A model generated the notes under the pieces. The model was not told the origin of the DNA, did no database searches, and was given only the letters and a program-made list of their open reading frames with translations. A program made the translations under genes and the position numbers. This document shows positions 1-5,674 of a DNA stretch of 7,202 bases, piece by piece. Location: assembly GCA_011041825.1 (NCBI GenBank), contig DRAO01000450.1:1-7202 (forward strand). The letters run 5' to 3'. The stretch's first letter is position 1. The number at the start of each line of letters is the position of its first letter. This DNA is from Chloroflexota bacterium (GTDB lineage: Bacteria; Chloroflexota; Anaerolineae; SpSt-600).

Positions 1-1299
1 ATCATCAACGATAACGCCCGGGCCGCCGGTCGCACCGGGATGGGGGCGGTGATGGGGGGCAAGAACTTGAAGGCCATAGCCATCCGGGGCAGCGGAAAAA
101 TCCCTTTACATAACGAAGAGGAATTCAACCGCATAGCCCAGGAAGCCCGGGAATGGGTGAAGGAGGATTTCGCCACCCAGATGTTCCACACCGGGGGCAC
201 GGCTTTCTGGATGGATATGGGCCACGAATTCGGCGACGTGCCCATCAGGTACTTTACCAAGGGGGAATTTGAAGGGGCCACCAAGCTCAGCGGGGCCACG
301 ATGGCGGAAACCATTCTGGTGCGAACCAGTGCCTGCTACGGCTGTCCCATCGCCTGCGGTCGGGTGATAGAGGTCAAGGAAGGGCCATACAAGCTCCCGG
401 TCACCGAAGGCCCCGAATACGAGGCCCTTTGTTCGCTGGGCACACTGCTTATGGTGGATGACCTGGCAGCCGTCGCATACGCCAACTGGCTCTGCAATTC
501 CCTGGGGATGGATACCATCAGCACTGGCGTTTCGATAGCCTTTGCCTATTACCTCTTCGACGAAGGCGTGATAACCGAGGGTGATGTGGGCTTCCGCCTT
601 TCCTGGGGGGACCCGGAAGGGGCCATACGGCTCATCCAGATGATGGCCCGAAGGGAAGGCTTCGGCGCTCTCTTAGCCGAGGGGGTGCGGGCTATGGGTG
701 AACGCTACGGCGTCCGGGAAAGAGCTGCCCACGTCAAGGGCCTGGAAGTGCCGATGCACGAGCCCAGAGCCTTCTTCGGCAGCGCTCTGGCCTATGCCAC
801 ATCGCCCCGAGGGGCCTGCCATATGCAGGGTGACCCGTATGCAGTGGATACGGGGGCAGCGGTGCCAGAGATGGGCATACTCCCCGGAGACCGCTTCTCA
901 GAAGAAGGCAAGGCCGAGATGGTGGCCCGAATTCAGAATTGGCGGGCGCTCTACAATGCGTTGATAATGTGCCAGTTCTGCAATCCAGGAGCCGAGAGGA
1001 TGGCAGGGATGCTCCGGGCCGCCACCGGCTGGGACATTTCCGTGGAAGACCTGGCCCGGTTGGGGAGGGATATATTCGACTTAAAGCGGGCATTCAACGT
1101 GAAGCTGGGCATCACCCGGGAGGACGATGGCTTGCCTTCGCTGTTGCTGCATCCCCTCCCCGACGGAGGCGCCGAGGGGAAGGTGCCTGATCTGGCACGT
1201 ATGCTGGCCGATTACTACCGGGTGCGTGGCTGGGCGGAAGATGGCCGTCTAACCCCGGAGCGGATGCAAGAACTGGGGCTGGAGGCTTTCAAACGTTGA
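1..1299 (+). CDS. Aldehyde ferredoxin oxidoreductase family protein, C-terminal ~70% (5' end outside window)
   Basis: Tungsto- or molybdopterin oxidoreductase of the AOR family, cytoplasmic; known members oxidise aldehydes (or reduce acids) with ferredoxin. Seen: the frame is open from base 1, giving 432 residues and a TGA stop. Residues 11-29 hold the end of the N-terminal domain (GRTGMGAVMGGKNLKAI, the usual R-x-G-x-GAVMG-K-NLKAI motif). The 4Fe-4S motif CYGCPIAC has Cys112, Cys115 and Cys119, with the fourth ligand probably Cys324 in LIMCQF. Y140-E141 in GPEYE matches the Tyr-Glu pair near the metal in Pyrococcus furiosus AOR; NSLGMD (166-171) is the first pterin motif; ATSPRGACH ends at His274, the likely catalytic His region. 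Spacing against the P. furiosus enzyme suggests about 175 residues are missing, for a full length near 608. Odd: both pterin-motif Asp positions read as Asn (166 and 319). The aldehyde substrate and the choice of W or Mo cannot be read from this sequence. The start at base 40 is internal and not real. Confidence 0.95.
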   Translation: MINDNARAAGRTGMGAVMGGKNLKAIAIRGSGKIPLHNEEEFNRIAQEAREWVKEDFATQMFHTGGTAFWMDMGHEFGDVPIRYFTKGEFEGATKLSGATMAETILVRTSACYGCPIACGRVIEVKEGPYKLPVTEGPEYEALCSLGTLLMVDDLAAVAYANWLCNSLGMDTISTGVSIAFAYYLFDEGVITEGDVGFRLSWGDPEGAIRLIQMMARREGFGALLAEGVRAMGERYGVRERAAHVKGLEVPMHEPRAFFGSALAYATSPRGACHMQGDPYAVDTGAAVPEMGILPGDRFSEEGKAEMVARIQNWRALYNALIMCQFCNPGAERMAGMLRAATGWDISVEDLARLGRDIFDLKRAFNVKLGITREDDGLPSLLLHPLPDGGAEGKVPDLARMLADYYRVRGWAEDGRLTPERMQELGLEAFKR

Positions 1300-2402
1300 T
1301 GGACTTGGAGGGGAGGGTGAAAAAGCCCCTGGTGCGCCCCTGGCTTATCTCCCTGCTAGCGGCAGTGATATACGTGGCTATCGTCTTGGCCTTACACGGG
1401 TGGGACCCCCTGGCCCTGGTGAAGGTGGGGACACGTTACAGCGAGCTTGACCCCCAGGGCACCGAGGGATACGATGGTCAGTTTGCTTATTACATTGCCC
1501 TGAATCCGATGGGGGCAGTGCCCCACATTGATGTGCCCGCCTACCGGTATCAGCGCATCCTCTACCCGATGCTGGCCCGCTTGCTGGGGCTAGCGAACCC
1601 TGCCTTCATCCCCTGGGCGATGCTGGCCGTGAATCTGGCGGCCCTGGCAGCGGGGACTTATCTCACCGAAAAGCTGCTGGAGCATTTCGGGGTCAATCCC
1701 CTTTATGCCCTCACCTATGGCCTTTTCCCCGGCCTCCTCCTCTCGGTCAGGTTGGATTTAAATGAACCCCTCTCGTACGGGCTGGTGCAGGCTGGCATAT
1801 ATGCTTACGAGAGGAAAAGGCCCATCCTTGGGGCCGGTCTTATGGGCCTGGCTTGCCTTGCCAAGGAGACGGCTTTGCTATTCGTGGCCGGATACCTGGT
1901 GGCTTTTGTGCTCTCGAAGGATTGGGCTTCCCTGAGGTGGCTTATCCTGCTGGGAGGGGGGCCGGAAGCCCTCTTGCAGTTTTCGCTCAAGAGGTGGCTG
2001 GGCGATTTTGGGCTTGGGTCAGGCGGGGCAGGGGCTTCTCCCTTCAGCTTTGTGCCCTTCGGGGGATTGATGGCGGTTGGGTGGGTCAAGCTCAAGGCGT
2101 TGGCCCTGTGGCTTGCCATCCTGGGGCCGACGGTGGTGCTGCCGGTGCTGGCAATTCTGGCCCTGCTGGCATATCGCTTCTGGCGGGGGGAACGGCATCC
2201 CATAGCCTTCTGCCTGGCGGTCAATGCCCTTGCCCTGCTATTTTTGCCCTTCTCCACCTGGCGGGAGTTCCTGGCGATGTGGCGGGTGATGATAGGGTTT
2301 GTGGCCGCCACCGTGCTATACGGGGCAGTGATTAAATCCCGCCGCATCCTGAATTATTCGCTGTTCTGGCTGGCTCTGCTGGTTTTCCTCCTGAAAGAAT
2401 GA
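1299..2402 (+). CDS. Polytopic membrane protein, GT-C-like, possibly cell-surface glycopolymer formation family
   Basis: Integral membrane protein of 367 residues with about 9-10 hydrophobic segments, at roughly residues 15-33, 103-121, 135-150, 177-205, 213-229, 250-270, 268-292, 301-317, 327-345 and 352-365. Notable motifs are GYDGQFAYYIALNP (57-70), YRYQRILYP (82-90), RLDLNEPLS (151-159), LAKETALLF (187-195) and WREFLAMWR (321-329). From memory, the GYDGQ...YRYQRILYP combination resembles the 'AZOBR_p60025 family cell surface glycopolymer formation protein' group of predicted GT-C-type membrane proteins. If so, it would use a lipid-linked sugar at the membrane to build a surface polymer; this is inference, and no catalytic residue can be assigned. 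The ATG overlaps the oxidoreductase stop by one base (TGATG), so translation is probably coupled. An in-frame GTG at 1317 has a better-placed ribosome binding site and would remove six residues. The link to an aldehyde oxidoreductase is unexplained and may be only positional. Confidence 0.75.
   Translation: MDLEGRVKKPLVRPWLISLLAAVIYVAIVLALHGWDPLALVKVGTRYSELDPQGTEGYDGQFAYYIALNPMGAVPHIDVPAYRYQRILYPMLARLLGLANPAFIPWAMLAVNLAALAAGTYLTEKLLEHFGVNPLYALTYGLFPGLLLSVRLDLNEPLSYGLVQAGIYAYERKRPILGAGLMGLACLAKETALLFVAGYLVAFVLSKDWASLRWLILLGGGPEALLQFSLKRWLGDFGLGSGGAGASPFSFVPFGGLMAVGWVKLKALALWLAILGPTVVLPVLAILALLAYRFWRGERHPIAFCLAVNALALLFLPFSTWREFLAMWRVMIGFVAATVLYGAVIKSRRILNYSLFWLALLVFLLKE
1307..1316 (+). promoter_or_regulatory. 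Purine-rich Shine-Dalgarno-like stretch inside the start of the membrane protein gene
   Basis: GGAGGGGAGG lies directly before an in-frame GTG at 1317, with the GGAGG core at 1307-1311 leaving a 5-base spacer. The upstream ATG at 1299 has only a GGAGG at 1281-1285, 13 bases away, longer than usual. The protein could therefore start at GTG 1317 (next codons AAA AAG CCC) rather than ATG 1299. The stretch is also coding for the ATG-initiated form, so it may be chance. Confidence 0.4.
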
Positions 2403-2405
2403 ACC

Positions 2406-2421
2406 AACGCTTTGAAGCGTT
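2406..2421. repeat. Small inverted repeat just after the membrane protein stop
   Basis: AACGCT (2406-2411), a TTGA loop and AGCGTT (2416-2421) can form a 6-bp stem, followed by two more T residues. Its right arm shares bases 2419-2421 with the larger stem-loop next to it, so the two structures compete at that edge. It could be a weak terminator, an alternative fold, or chance. Confidence 0.3.
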
Positions 2422-2456
2422 TTCTCGTGCGGGAGCGAAGCCCCGCACGAGAAAAC
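2419..2456. repeat. Perfect 15-bp stem-loop in the convergent intergenic spacer
   Basis: GTTTTCTCGTGCGGG (2419-2433) is exactly complementary in inverse to CCCGCACGAGAAAAC (2442-2456). The 8-base loop contains GCGAAGC (2435-2441), which can add a GC-GAA-GC cap of the kind known to form an unusually stable DNA mini-hairpin. On the plus strand a T6 run follows at 2466-2471, nine bases after the stem, further than in a standard intrinsic terminator. On the minus strand no T tract follows. It may act as a transcription barrier or mRNA 3'-end stabiliser between the two convergent units, or be a copy of a dispersed palindromic repeat. Copy number elsewhere cannot be judged from this window. Confidence 0.75.
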
Positions 2457-2477
2457 ACACCCCTCTTTTTTAGCCTG

Positions 2478-2506
2478 CGGGGTGGTTTCCAACCCCGGAG
2501 TTTTTT
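2478..2506 (+). terminator. Rho-independent terminator of the plus-strand unit
   Basis: CGGGGTGG (2478-2485), a TTT loop, then CC-A-ACCCCG (2489-2497) form an 8-bp GC-rich stem with a single bulged A at 2491. GAG and a T6 tract (2501-2506) follow. This is a canonical intrinsic terminator for the gene ending at 2402. The last two T residues are the complement of the hutH stop codon (TAA, minus strand, 2507-2505), so the two units are packed end to end. Confidence 0.75.
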
Positions 2507-4061
2507 AACACTCTCTCGCACGGAGGATTTCACGCACCAGGCGGCCTTCCTTCACCAGCTCCTGCATCGCCCGGATGTGAGGGTACAGGGGTTCATCCCT
2601 GGGGATAAAGGGCACCCTCTGCCTTATGAGCTCATAGGCAAGGCGAGTACCTCGCCCCAGTTTGGCCTCCCGGCCCAGGGATTTGAGGCGGAAGTCTATG
2701 GCCTGAGCGGTGGCCATAAGCTCCAGGGCCAGGATGGTCTCGGTGTTCTCTATCACCTTGAGGGCTTTCTCTGCTGCCAATGGCCCCATACTGACGTGGT
2801 CCTCCACGTTAGCCGAGGTGGGGATGCTATCCACGCTGGCTGGATGGGCCAACACCTTGTTTTCGGAGACAAGGGCGGCGGCGGTGTACTGGAGCAGCAT
2901 AAAGCCCGAGTTAACCCCTCCTTCTTCGGTCAGGAAAGGCGGCAGCAATCCCCCATTGGCCTTCTCATCCAGGAGCCGAGCGAGCCGGCGTTCGGAGATG
3001 TTGCCGAGTTCGGCGATGGCTGCGGCCAGGTAATCCATTGCCAAGGCCAGCGGTTCGCCGTGGAAGTTGCCCCCTGAGAGGAACAGGGGAAGCTCCGTCC
3101 CTGGGAACACCAACGGGTTATCGGTGGCTGAGTTTATCTCAGTTTCCACCACTTCTCTCACGTGTTCTATCACCCCCCGCACAGCCCCGTGAACCTGGGG
3201 GATGCAGCGGAGGGAATAGGGGTCTTGGACGTAACGGGAATCATCGGAGCGCACCAGCTCGCTCCCTTCCAGCAGGGTCCTGATGATTTCTGCGCACTTT
3301 ATCTGACCGGGGTGAGGGCGGGCCTGGTGGATGCGGGGGTCAAAGGCCTTGAGGGTTCCGAAGAGGGCTTCCAAAGAGAGGGCTCCGGCTACATCGGCCA
3401 CGTAGCTCAGGTTCTCAGCTCGGTGCACGGCCAGGGAAGCCAGAGCGCCCATAAGGGAGGTGCCGTTGGTGAGAGCGAGGCCCTCTTTTGCCTCCAGGAC
3501 GAGAGGTCTCAGGCCCGCTTTGGCCAGCGCCTCGCCGCCGGGGAGCTTCTCCCCCTGGTAGAGGGCTTCTCCCATCCCTATCATCACCAAGCTCAAGTGG
3601 GCCAACGGGGCCAGGTCACCGCTTGCTCCCACGGAGCCTTTGCGGGGAACCAGGGGGTGAACCCCTCGGTTGAGCATCTCCACCAGCATCTCCACCACTT
3701 CGAGCCTTATCCCCGAAAACCCCTTGGCGAAAGAATTCGCCCGGATGAGCATCATCGCCCGCACCTCGGGCACGGTCAGGTACTCTCCCACTCCCGTTGA
3801 ATGGCTCATCACCAGGTTGCGCTGGAGCTCCAGGGCTTTTGCCGGTTCAATGAAGCGGTCCTTGAAATAGCCGAAGCCAGTGGTCACCCCGTAGATGATT
3901 TCCCCGCTCTCTATCAATTCCTCCACTATCCGACGGCTTTGACGGATCCTCTGGATTGCCTGAGGGGCGATGGCAACCTTGCAATCCCCCGGCTTCCCAT
4001 AGGCTACTGCTGCCACCTCGTTTATCCTTAGATGCTCACCATCGAGCTCAACTCCCTTCAT
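2505..4061 (-). CDS. hutH: Histidine ammonia-lyase
   Basis: Cytoplasmic MIO-dependent lyase of 518 residues that removes ammonia from L-histidine to give urocanate, the first step of histidine breakdown. The Ala146-Ser147-Gly148 triad in GSVGASGDLAPLAH would cyclise to the MIO electrophile. Against the Pseudomonas putida enzyme, the expected active-site residues are visible: Tyr57 (YGVTTGFG), His87 (RNLVMSH), Asn199 (LTNGTS), Gln279, Tyr282 and Arg285 (QDPYSLR), Phe333 (GGNFHGEP) and Glu420 (SANVEDHVSMG). His87 and the SENK...PASVDSIPTSAN block favour histidine over phenylalanine or tyrosine. One deviation is Val419, where most HutH have Gln (ANQEDHVSM). Length is normal for the family (~510). 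I chose ATG 4061 because GGAGGTGA sits 7 bases upstream; the frame is open to GTG 4088 but that start has no comparable site. It is the last gene of the minus-strand cluster, and no hutU, hutI or hutG lies in the window, so the rest of the pathway must be elsewhere or absent. Confidence 0.95.
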   Translation of the reverse strand: MKGVELDGEHLRINEVAAVAYGKPGDCKVAIAPQAIQRIRQSRRIVEELIESGEIIYGVTTGFGYFKDRFIEPAKALELQRNLVMSHSTGVGEYLTVPEVRAMMLIRANSFAKGFSGIRLEVVEMLVEMLNRGVHPLVPRKGSVGASGDLAPLAHLSLVMIGMGEALYQGEKLPGGEALAKAGLRPLVLEAKEGLALTNGTSLMGALASLAVHRAENLSYVADVAGALSLEALFGTLKAFDPRIHQARPHPGQIKCAEIIRTLLEGSELVRSDDSRYVQDPYSLRCIPQVHGAVRGVIEHVREVVETEINSATDNPLVFPGTELPLFLSGGNFHGEPLALAMDYLAAAIAELGNISERRLARLLDEKANGGLLPPFLTEEGGVNSGFMLLQYTAAALVSENKVLAHPASVDSIPTSANVEDHVSMGPLAAEKALKVIENTETILALELMATAQAIDFRLKSLGREAKLGRGTRLAYELIRQRVPFIPRDEPLYPHIRAMQELVKEGRLVREILRAREC

Positions 4062-4065
4062 CGGG

Positions 4066-4073
4066 TCACCTCC
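4066..4073 (-). promoter_or_regulatory. Shine-Dalgarno site of hutH
   Basis: On the minus strand GGAGGTGA, followed by CCCG and then ATG at 4061, is a near-perfect anti-16S match with a 7-base spacer from the GGAGG core. It decides the hutH start in favour of 4061 over the upstream GTG at 4088, and it lets hutH be translated independently of the stub before it. Confidence 0.85.
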
Positions 4074-4094
4074 GGGAATATGATGCACGGCACT

Positions 4095-4286
4095 CTAGTT
4101 AAACCCTTCCCTCGCAAGCGCCTCCAGGTAATTGGCTCCGGGGATGGTTTCGGTGTAAAGGCCAACGTGTGCGGTCATACCGGGGATGAAGATTATGCTG
4201 GGGGCTTGCGGGTCAGTTTCGTAGATGGTCAGATGCAAGCGGATGCCTTGGTAATCAATGAAATCCGTGGATTTTACAGGATTCAT
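4095..4286 (-). pseudogene. N-terminal stub of an alpha/beta hydrolase (truncated gene)
   Basis: A 63-residue reading frame starting at ATG 4286 and ending in TAG at 4097-4095. The sequence looks like the first two strands of an alpha/beta-hydrolase (lysophospholipase/monoacylglycerol-lipase-like): IDYQGIRLHLTIYE is followed by PSIIFIPGMTAH, the strand plus HG/PG oxyanion-type turn, then YLEALAREGFN. That ending is where intact family members continue into the V-V-x-x-D-x-x-G-H-G segment. The G-x-S-x-G nucleophile elbow, the catalytic Asp and the His are all missing, so it cannot be an active hydrolase. Only 33 bases separate the stop from hutH, so the rest is not hidden in another frame and was most likely deleted. 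The stub keeps an excellent ribosome binding site and sits 43 bases after the permease stop. It is in the same frame as hutH, separated by the TAG. It may be a dead remnant, or a translated short peptide acting as leader for hutH. Confidence 0.7.
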
Positions 4287-4294
4287 AGGCACGT

Positions 4295-4301
4295 CCTCCT
4301 T
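4295..4301 (-). promoter_or_regulatory. Shine-Dalgarno site of the hydrolase stub
   Basis: AAGGAGG on the minus strand lies 8 bases before ATG 4286. This supports 4286 as the original start and excludes the in-frame GTG at 4292, which would have only a 2-base spacer. Its intact state suggests that the truncation is recent or that the short frame is still translated. Confidence 0.75.
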
Positions 4302-4329
4302 TTCAGACGAACTGATGGCAAAACCCGCA

Positions 4330-5673
4330 TCACTCGTACTTAAGGGCTTGTACGGGCGCTAAGCTGGCCGCCCGAAGGGCTGGGTAAACCCCCGATATTA
4401 TGCCAACGCAGGTGGAGAAAGCAATCCCTAGGAAAAGCAACCACAGCGGGGTATGGGCATAACTGGGGAGGGCTTCGCCGCCACGCTGCTTGACATAATT
4501 CACTATCATCAAGGATATGAGCTGGCTTATCCCAGCCCCCAAGGCCGTGCCTATCACGCCCCCTATGAAGCCGATGGCCCCCGCTTCGGCCAGGAAGATG
4601 GACATTATATCCCTGTTGGTAGCTCCTAATGCCTTCATCAGCCCAATCTCTCGGGTGCGTTCGTAGATGGCCATCGTCATCGTGTTGGCGATGCCGAAGG
4701 CTGCCACCAGCAGCGCTATCCCCCCGATGCTGCCCACAATGGCCTGGAGGACGAAGAACATCCGGTTGAGGCTGTCGAGCATCGTTTTGAAGGAATAGGC
4801 TGGGAGCCCGGCCTCTTCCAGGCGCTTTTCCACCTCTGAAACTTTGTCTGGTGATTCCACTTTAACCAATACGGACTCATACCCTTTCCTGTTAGGGTCA
4901 ATGCGTTGGCCCAGCAGCCATTCGTTCATCTTGTGGACTTCATCAAGGCTCAGGTAAACGGTGTAATCGCTTTCCCCTCTGGGCTTCAGCACCCCCACCA
5001 CTTGAACCCGTATTTTCTTAGCTGAACCACGGGGTTGGGCGGATGGTCTTACAACTCTGATAACCCGGCCCCCGGAGCTGGGAACAGGGGCTTCCCTTTC
5101 CCCCTCGAACCGGGTTAATTCGATGAACAGGGTCTGGCCGTAGAGGTTGAGGCGTTCGGCCCGCTTCCTCCGAAAGGGGTCAGAGAACATCTCCCCTACC
5201 CTGGCACCGATTACCGCCTGGTTCCTGCCCAGCCGGAAGGAGCCTTTAGCCACTTCCCAGCCCAGCTTCTTAGCTTCCACCGGGTCGAGGCCCACGATGT
5301 TAGCCCCAGCCACTTTCCTCTTGAAGCGTAGCGTTGCCATCCCCTGAAGACGCTCTTGAGGGGTTACGGCCACGACGTGGGGAAGGGACTTGAGGAAATC
5401 AATCGCCTGCTTGTTGAGGGTGCGGAAGCGGCTTTTGCGGCCTGGCACGGGGCTAAAGGCTTGGACGAAGCTGGGCGGGAAGACGTTAATCTGGGTGAGG
5501 TCGCTTACCGAAGCAATCTCTCCCACCACGCTCTTATGCAACCCTGCCCCAAGGGACATCAAGGTTACCACCGCCCCCGTGCCGATGATGACCCCTATGG
5601 CTGTGAGGGCAACCCGCACCTTCATCCGCCCCAGGTTTTGCCACACCATCCGCAGGAGGTCTCTCAGGAACAC
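4330..5673 (-). CDS. MacB/FtsX-type ABC transporter permease
   Basis: Membrane subunit of a type VII (MacB-like) ABC system, 447 residues. It shows the family layout: an N-terminal amphipathic stretch and TM1 (about 20-43, with ALTAIGVIIGTGAVV), a large extracytoplasmic domain (about 44-305, MacB_PCD type), then three C-terminal helices (about 306-334, 361-391, 409-430; FtsX domain). The cytoplasmic loop after TM2 carries the coupling motif ERTREIGLMKALGATNRDI (338-356), which contacts the ATPase in known members. The C-terminus PALRAASLAPVQALKYE is typical. The extracytoplasmic domain contains a polar, Gly/Pro/Ser/Arg-rich insertion (about 188-220). Known members export peptides or lipoproteins or transmit mechanical force; the substrate here is unknown. 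No ATPase gene lies in the window, so it is probably upstream of 7202 or elsewhere. GTG 5673 is chosen because AGGAGGG precedes it by 5 bases. It starts one base after the stop of the upstream gene, so the two are almost certainly co-translated. Confidence 0.92.
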   Translation of the reverse strand: MFLRDLLRMVWQNLGRMKVRVALTAIGVIIGTGAVVTLMSLGAGLHKSVVGEIASVSDLTQINVFPPSFVQAFSPVPGRKSRFRTLNKQAIDFLKSLPHVVAVTPQERLQGMATLRFKRKVAGANIVGLDPVEAKKLGWEVAKGSFRLGRNQAVIGARVGEMFSDPFRRKRAERLNLYGQTLFIELTRFEGEREAPVPSSGGRVIRVVRPSAQPRGSAKKIRVQVVGVLKPRGESDYTVYLSLDEVHKMNEWLLGQRIDPNRKGYESVLVKVESPDKVSEVEKRLEEAGLPAYSFKTMLDSLNRMFFVLQAIVGSIGGIALLVAAFGIANTMTMAIYERTREIGLMKALGATNRDIMSIFLAEAGAIGFIGGVIGTALGAGISQLISLMIVNYVKQRGGEALPSYAHTPLWLLFLGIAFSTCVGIISGVYPALRAASLAPVQALKYE

Positions 5674-5674
5674 C

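Noticed and set aside
40..42. ATG at 40 as the start of the oxidoreductase gene
   Set aside because: The frame continues upstream with conserved family residues (NARAAGRTG), so the gene begins outside the window.
2400..2510. A bidirectional intrinsic terminator serving hutH as well
   Set aside because: On the minus strand none of the hairpins is followed by a T tract; only the plus-strand reading of 2478-2506 fits the intrinsic model.
2412..3077. A 221-codon plus-strand open frame starting in the intergenic hairpin
   Set aside because: It lies almost entirely antisense to hutH, whose protein sequence is unambiguous, and its translation has no recognisable domain. It starts inside the palindrome and terminator region.
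3162..3800. A 212-codon plus-strand open frame antisense to hutH
   Set aside because: It is explained by GC-rich codon usage in the opposite gene. It has no recognisable motif and no credible ribosome binding context.
4062..4088. Earlier hutH start at GTG 4088 (nine extra residues)
   Set aside because: It has no good ribosome binding site, and the extension would be translated from the hutH Shine-Dalgarno region itself. ATG 4061 has an ideal site 7 bases upstream.
4095..4097. TAG as a recoded (suppressed or pyrrolysine) codon fusing the hydrolase stub to HutH
   Set aside because: hutH has its own strong start signal and a normal-length N-terminus. A fused partial hydrolase fold would be unlikely to fold, and no stem-loop typical of recoding is evident.
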